NCBI GenBank assembly: GCA_002348585.1
Contig: DEBO01000164.1
Location: 1-11,569 of the forward strand
Reading direction: 5' to 3'
Source: Alphaproteobacteria bacterium UBA2954
Lineage (GTDB): Bacteria; Pseudomonadota; Alphaproteobacteria; Puniceispirillales; Puniceispirillaceae
DNA length: 11,569 nucleotides
The notes under the pieces are model-generated. The model was not told the origin of the DNA and made no database searches. It saw nothing but the letters and a program-made list of their open reading frames with translations. The position numbers and the translations under genes were made by a program. Shown one piece after another: positions 7,741 through 11,569 of the stretch (position 1 is its first letter; every line of letters starts with the position of its first letter).

Positions 7741-8376
7741 TTATAGGAGTGTTTCGCGAAGGGTGATACCCGCCGCGCGCATCTGCTGTGTGGCAACTGC
7801 CATTGACCCGTCAAGATCAATGGCCCGACAGGCAGGAAGAACAACATGAACATCATAACCGAGCCTCGCCGCATCTAGGGCTGAGTAGGCCACACAGTAA
7901 TCTGTTGCCAGCCCCGCCAGCACAAGCTGCCCAACAGATCTGTTCTGAAGATAGCCATGCAGACCTGTTACTGTGGTCTGGTCATTTTCAAAAAAAGCTG
8001 AATAGCTGTCGATGGCCGAGTGAAATCCCTTGCGGATAATCATATGGGCCGCATCAATCTGCAACTCGGGATGAAAGGCGGCACCAGCACTGCCCTGAAC
8101 ACAATGATCCGGCCACAAGGTCTGCATCCCATAGTTGAACTCTATTGCATCAAATGGTCTTCGGCCTTCATGACTCGTCGCAAAGCTAGCATGCCCATCA
8201 GGGTGCCAGTCCTGTGTTGCCACAATATGGGCAGCAGATGTGATCATAAGGTTTATCGGCGCCACCACCTGATCACCGTCCTGGACAGCCAGCTTGCCAC
8301 CTGGGCAAAAATCATTCTGGACATCTATGATCAGAAGGGCCGTATTATCTGTTGTCAGATCAAGTTTGCTGGTCAT
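7741..8376 (-). CDS. pncA: Nicotinamidase / pyrazinamidase (isochorismatase-like hydrolase)
   Basis: A 211-residue cytoplasmic amidase that hydrolyses nicotinamide to nicotinate and ammonia, feeding NAD salvage through the Preiss-Handler route. Every key residue of the PncA family can be located: catalytic Asp18 in [13 protein letters not shown], metal ligands Asp56, His58 and His62 in QDWHPDGH, Lys116 in IIRKGF, and nucleophile Cys161 in GLATDYCV. The segments WPDHCVQ and DSYSAFF match E. coli PncA closely. The frame extends 13 codons further upstream to 8415. However, the ATG at 8376-8374 overlaps the tdk stop codon as ATGA and has AGGA (8388-8385) 8 bases before it, so it is the better start and implies translational coupling to tdk. 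The usual partner pncB (nicotinate phosphoribosyltransferase) is not in the window. Confidence 0.95.
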   Translation of the reverse strand: MTSKLDLTTDNTALLIIDVQNDFCPGGKLAVQDGDQVVAPINLMITSAAHIVATQDWHPDGHASFATSHEGRRPFDAIEFNYGMQTLWPDHCVQGSAGAAFHPELQIDAAHMIIRKGFHSAIDSYSAFFENDQTTVTGLHGYLQNRSVGQLVLAGLATDYCVAYSALDAARLGYDVHVVLPACRAIDLDGSMAVATQQMRAAGITLRETLL

Positions 8377-8957
8377 TTGTGTAATCCTGTCATTTCTTTC
8401 CAGTGTACTCGGCATAAAGAGACATATTTATCATTGCCCCCAATTTCAATCTGGGCACCATCTGTTACCGTTTCGCCTGTCTCTGTCAGGCGGGTCACCA
8501 TAGTCGCCTTACGCCCGCAATGGCAGATAGTTCTGATTTCTCGCAAAGTATCTGCCACAGCCAACAGAACAGCTGAACCAGGGAAAAGCTGACCTCTGAA
8601 ATCTGTGCGCAAACCATAGCACATGACAGGAATATTGAGCTGATCAACAACAACGCTCAACTGCCACACCTGATCAACAGACAGGAATTGTGCCTCATCA
8701 ACCAGCAGACAATCCAAAGTCTGTTGTTCATGCGCACGCCGTGTTAACTGTTCAATATCTGTATCCGCCGTAAAAGTGAGCGCATCAGCACCTAAACCTA
8801 TGCGTGATCCAATCCGCCCTTTACCTGTCCTGTCATCGAAAGCAGCAGTCAGCAACAGCGTGTTCATTCCTCGCTCACGGTAATTATGAGACGCCTGCAA
8901 AAGAATCGTTGATTTGCCGGCATTCATTGCCGAATAGGAAAAATACAGCTTGGCCAC
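8373..8957 (-). CDS. tdk: Thymidine kinase (type II, TK1-like)
   Basis: A 194-residue enzyme that phosphorylates thymidine, and usually deoxyuridine, with ATP in pyrimidine deoxynucleoside salvage. It closely matches E. coli Tdk throughout. It has the P-loop SAMNAGKST (9-17), the Walker B and catalytic Glu in LLVDEAQF (D87, E88), [10 protein letters not shown] in the lasso/substrate region, and a zinc site made by C145 and C147 (ICHCGRK) with C182 and H185 (LCRVHW). The start was set at the GTG at 8957-8955: translation then begins [15 protein letters not shown], in register with the E. coli start, and GAG about 9 bases upstream can serve as a ribosome-binding site. The in-frame TTG at 8978 would add seven residues and lacks such a site. 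The C terminus is about ten residues shorter than in E. coli, and its stop overlaps the pncA start. Confidence 0.96.
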   Translation of the reverse strand: MAKLYFSYSAMNAGKSTILLQASHNYRERGMNTLLLTAAFDDRTGKGRIGSRIGLGADALTFTADTDIEQLTRRAHEQQTLDCLLVDEAQFLSVDQVWQLSVVVDQLNIPVMCYGLRTDFRGQLFPGSAVLLAVADTLREIRTICHCGRKATMVTRLTETGETVTDGAQIEIGGNDKYVSLCRVHWKEMTGLHK

Positions 8958-9137
8958 AATAATCGTCTCAATGTTCAAATTTGAATAGTGAAAGTCTGGC
9001 TTTGGCTAAATCAACTGGCCTAAAAAGTCCAGCTAAAACAGGTTCTGCTCCTTGGGCAAAGACAGAATTCAAATCAGTTTGAAAACATCTTTTCGTTTCA
9101 TCTTAAACAGCTCATAAAGCAGAGTGGGTGGATAATC

Positions 9138-9787
9138 ATGTTACAGCCAGCAGAATCAGCGCAAATGTTCACTGTTCTAGAGCATCCTTTAGTTAGGATG
9201 AAGATGACAACGTTACGTGACCAACGCACACCGCCACAGCAATTTCGACGGACGTCACATGAAAACGCCGTGCTGATGAGCTTTAATGTGTTTGCCCATC
9301 TACGCTGTGATGCGCGTGATGTACACACACTGCTTGAAACGACGACCGGACAATATCTGCAAAGCCCTGTTCCTTGCCTTTTATCCATTTTACGTGCAGG
9401 AAACGGGTTAGGTGACGCGCTGTCAGCAATCCTGCCAGAAGCGGTCATTGGTCATTTGGGTGTGCAGCGTGACCCGGAAACGCACAGGCCTATCTAATAC
9501 TATGAAAAACTGCGAGCGGACATTCGTCAGCGGCAGGTTATCATTGCTTACCCGATGCTGGCGACCGGCGGCTCTGCCACCATGGCTGCTAATCGTATGA
9601 AGAAAAAGACAGTAACGGCCTTGTCTTTGTCTGTCTGATCGCAACCCTTGAAGGCGTCTCCGCCTTTCAGAATGCGCATCCGAATATACCAATAGCCACT
9701 GCCGCCCTTGACCAACAGCTAGACAAAAACTGCTATATTCTGCCTTGCCTCAGTGACGCGGGTGACAGGATTTATAATACGGTTTAG
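9138..9787 (+). pseudogene. upp: Uracil phosphoribosyltransferase gene, inactivated
   Basis: Upp makes UMP from uracil and PRPP. Nearly the whole family length can be followed, but in two frames. The first frame runs from the ATG at 9138 (preceded by GGTGGA) and shows the conserved N-terminal HPLV, then SILRAGNGL and RDPETHRPI. It hits a TAA at 9495-9497, just where the family has a Glu or Gln before Tyr-Tyr. The same frame then continues with YYEKLRADIRQRQ and PMLATGGS. Around 9594-9625 the reading shifts into another frame, giving VFVCLIATLEGV, then IPIATAALDQQL and SDAGDRIYNTV, ending at the TAG 9785-9787. Conserved positions are also altered. The Asp of DPMLATG in the PRPP loop is Tyr (TAC, 9549-9551), and three glycines in the GYIVPGLGDAGD uracil-binding segment are Cys, Cys and Ser (9731, 9746, 9752). 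The gene lies opposite to tdk and cdd and between them. An active product is very unlikely. Confidence 0.9.
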
Positions 9788-9802
9788 ACCGTTCCCAACA
9801 GC

Positions 9803-9819
9803 CTGCTTGTTTTAAGCAG
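9803..9819. terminator. Hairpin between the upp remnant and cdd
   Basis: CTGCTT (9803-9808) and AAGCAG (9814-9819) form a perfect 6-base stem with a GTTTT loop in the short gap between the convergent upp remnant and cdd. No U-rich tail follows on either strand, so it is at best a weak or Rho-assisted end for one of them. The hairpin is seen directly; the function is inferred from position. Confidence 0.35.
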
Positions 9820-9837
9820 AAATGATGAAAAGGGGAT

Positions 9838-10242
9838 CTATTCAGATGACTTATCCAAATTATCTGGCCCAAAACTATAAGGCAGAAGTGCATCAAGAGT
9901 AAAAGTCTGGCGCGGGCCTGCCTCATCACAAATTACAATTTGTGTATCTGCTGTTCCAAATTCACGAATTTTCTGACGACAGCCCCCACAGGGTGTGCAT
10001 AGCAACTCACCTCTACCTGCTACAGCAATTTTGCGGATCTGACGCCCGCCTGCCATAATCAGAAACGAAATGGCACTAGCCTCAGCACAGCAGCCTTGCG
10101 GATAAGCAGCATTTTCAATATTGGCGCCGCTGTGGATATTTCCCTTTTCATCCAATATCGCGGCCCCGACAGCAAAACCGCTGTATGGCGCATAGGCCTT
10201 TTCCATCGCAGCGATTGCTGCTTTTATCAATTTGTCACACAT
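9838..10242 (-). CDS. cdd: Cytidine deaminase (homotetrameric type)
   Basis: A 134-residue zinc hydrolase that converts cytidine and deoxycytidine to uridine and deoxyuridine. Length and motifs are those of the small tetrameric class (Bacillus type), not the long dimeric E. coli form. It has the substrate-binding GANIENAAYP (39-48), Zn ligand Cys52 and catalytic Glu54 in CCAEASA, and the two further Zn ligands Cys85 and Cys88 in PCGGCRQ. The ATG at 10242-10240 comes 3 bases after the stop of the upstream permease. Its ribosome-binding site AAGGA (10257-10253) lies inside the end of that permease gene, so the two are surely co-transcribed and probably coupled. Its product deoxyuridine is a potential substrate for the neighbouring thymidine kinase. 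All catalytic residues are present. Confidence 0.96.
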   Translation of the reverse strand: MCDKLIKAAIAAMEKAYAPYSGFAVGAAILDEKGNIHSGANIENAAYPQGCCAEASAISFLIMAGGRQIRKIAVAGRGELLCTPCGGCRQKIREFGTADTQIVICDEAGPRQTFTLDALLPYSFGPDNLDKSSE

Positions 10243-10245
10243 AAA

Positions 10246-11220
10246 TTATCTTTCCTTGATATAAGGCACCCCGATTGACCGCGGTGGTGAGGCTTTGCCA
10301 ATAAAGCCTGCCAACAAAATCACCGTCAAAAGATACGGCAAAACAAGGATCAAGTCTGTTGATATATGACCAATCACAGGTATTTCCACACCTTGCAATC
10401 TGGCCGCCAGAGCATCCATAAAACCAAACATAAGACAAGCCAGTAAAGCAGGCACAGGGCGCCATTTTCCAAAAATCAGCGCCGCCAGCGCGATATACCC
10501 TTTGCCTGCAGCCATCTCGCGGATAAAGCCTGCACCATGCGCCGTCGACAGATAGGTACCGGCGATCCCGCATAAAATACCCGCAATAATCACAGCCTGA
10601 AATCGCAGCCCAGAAACGCTGACCCCTGCACTATCAACAGCTTCCGGTTTTTCACCAACCGCCCGTAGACGCAGGCCAAATGTGGTTCTGAACACCACAA
10701 AACCTGTGACAATCACGGAGAACAAAGCGACCCAGACCAGAAGATTATGACCAGAAATAATCTCCTTATAAATAGTCCCTAGCACGGGAACATGCTCAGC
10801 TTGTTCGGCAAAAGGCAGTACAATATCCGTGAAGCGCTCAGATTTATTCAGAAACGGTGTCTGACCACCCTGCGCAAATAAGGCTATGCCCAATGTCACT
10901 GTGAGGCCTGATGCCAGAATATTGATGGCCAGCCCGGAAATAACTTGGTTGCCTTTATGAGTAATACAAGCAAAGCCATGAATTAAGCTCAACGCAACAG
11001 AGACAAGGATGCCGCCAGCAAGACCAAGAAGAGGCGAACCTGTCAAAGCGGCCATGCTGGCGGCCGCAAAAGCCGACATCAGCATCTTGCCTTCAAGGGA
11101 AATATCAATGATACCTGAGCGTTCTGAAAACAGGCCGGCCATCGCACACAGAATAAGCGGTGCGGCAACCCGCAGGGTAGCATCAATTGTCAGGACAAAT
11201 TGTAGCCAGAGGTCAGTCAT
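10246..11220 (-). CDS. Nucleoside-type ABC transporter permease (BPD_transp_2 family, NupQ/YufQ-like)
   Basis: A 324-residue polytopic inner-membrane protein. It contains the N-terminal signature FSERSGIIDISLEG (31-44), many hydrophobic membrane segments, and the cytoplasmic loop GEKPEAVDSAGVSVSGLR (189-206) that contacts the ATPase. These features match the second permease of nucleoside importers such as B. subtilis NupQ, which work with a BMP-family lipoprotein, an ATPase with two nucleotide-binding domains and a first permease. The ATG at 11220-11218 was preferred over the in-frame start at 11244. It overlaps the upstream permease stop as ATGA and has AGGGAG (11232-11227) 6 bases before it. 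The cdd gene directly downstream supports a pyrimidine or general nucleoside substrate. Members of this family also carry sugars, so the substrate is an inference from context. Confidence 0.92.
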   Translation of the reverse strand: MTDLWLQFVLTIDATLRVAAPLILCAMAGLFSERSGIIDISLEGKMLMSAFAAASMAALTGSPLLGLAGGILVSVALSLIHGFACITHKGNQVISGLAINILASGLTVTLGIALFAQGGQTPFLNKSERFTDIVLPFAEQAEHVPVLGTIYKEIISGHNLLVWVALFSVIVTGFVVFRTTFGLRLRAVGEKPEAVDSAGVSVSGLRFQAVIIAGILCGIAGTYLSTAHGAGFIREMAAGKGYIALAALIFGKWRPVPALLACLMFGFMDALAARLQGVEIPVIGHISTDLILVLPYLLTVILLAGFIGKASPPRSIGVPYIKER

Positions 11221-11569
11221 TGTCTGCTCCCTGTTGGTTTGCACAGACTGCTGTAGACCTGGACAACGGCAGGCGTGAACAGATAAGCAAGTGCTCCTGA
11301 AAACAGAATAATGAGGCCCTGGATCATCAGGACCATTTCACGCGTTATGGTTTGGAATTCAAAATCAAGTTCTGCCCCGCCCTGATATAAAGCCCCGAAC
11401 AGTAGACTGGCCAGCACGATCCCAATGGGATGATTACGGCCCATTAATGCCACCGCAATGCCCGTAAACCCATATCCTGATGTGAAATTCAAAATTACAC
11501 GTTGCTGCACGCCCAGAATTTCGTTCAGCGACATCATGCCGGCAAGCGCGCCAGAGATAGCCATCGCGA
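11217..11569 (-). CDS. Nucleoside-type ABC transporter permease (NupP/YufP-like), C-terminal part only
   Basis: The frame is open from the right edge to the TGA at 11219-11217, giving about 117 C-terminal residues; the true start lies outside the window. The segments SGYGFTGIAVALMGRNHPIG and LFGALYQGGAEL are the conserved C-terminal part of the first permease in BMP-type nucleoside importers. A last membrane helix (MIQGLIILFSGALAYLF) follows. The stop overlaps the start of the second permease by four bases, so the pair is translated in tandem and presumably forms a heterodimeric channel. The matching ATPase and binding-protein genes should lie just beyond the right edge. Confidence 0.9.
   Translation of the reverse strand, partial: AMAISGALAGMMSLNEILGVQQRVILNFTSGYGFTGIAVALMGRNHPIGIVLASLLFGALYQGGAELDFEFQTITREMVLMIQGLIILFSGALAYLFTPAVVQVYSSLCKPTGSRQ

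Noticed and set aside
8020..8592. Plus-strand open frame of 190 codons.
   Set aside because: It is antisense to intact pncA and tdk, whose catalytic motifs are all in the minus-strand frames.
9098..9448. Minus-strand open frame of 116 codons across the upp remnant.
   Set aside because: The plus strand here shows clear Upp homology, and the minus-strand translation is unlike any family I know.

Overview
The window most likely comes from a Gram-negative proteobacterium, probably an alphaproteobacterium of moderate G+C content. The C-terminal sequence of the BipA GTPase and the make-up of the nucleoside transporter and cytidine deaminase block suggest this. No 16S or other decisive marker is present, so the placement is an inference. 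A marine SAR116-like or host-associated lineage would fit, but the sequence does not prove it.

Left part (1-2098): the first 1265 bases hold the N-terminal ~421 residues of a minus-strand acyl-CoA ligase that runs off the left edge. Its motifs place it with the oxalate-CoA ligase (AAE3/Pcs60) group. An ~830-base gap with no clear intact gene follows. It contains a small minus-strand reading frame broken by an in-frame stop, a 12-base direct repeat upstream of the ligase, and a candidate promoter for the next gene.

Centre (2099-5509): a single large plus-strand gene encodes a 1136-residue, probably exported protein. After a signal peptide it consists almost entirely of 29 back-to-back Sel1-like (TPR-type) repeats, each exactly 36 residues. 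It stands alone between two non-coding stretches.

Right part (5847-11569): this half is a housekeeping and salvage region, mostly on the minus strand. Read in the direction of transcription it has two ABC permease genes of the nucleoside (BPD_transp_2) type, the first cut by the window edge, then cytidine deaminase (cdd). These are joined by a 4-base ATGA overlap and a 3-base gap. Next come thymidine kinase (tdk) and nicotinamidase (pncA), also joined by an ATGA overlap, and then the ribosome-associated GTPase gene typA/bipA. Between cdd and tdk, on the plus strand, lies a clearly decayed uracil phosphoribosyltransferase gene (upp). It has an in-frame stop, a frameshift and several substitutions at conserved active-site positions.

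Together the right-hand genes describe import of nucleosides, deamination of cytidine/deoxycytidine and phosphorylation of thymidine/deoxyuridine, with nicotinamide recycling alongside. The uracil-base branch (Upp) has been lost at this locus. I see no CRISPR array, tRNA, rRNA, insertion sequence or phage module. The most unusual element is the perfectly phased 29-repeat Sel1 protein.
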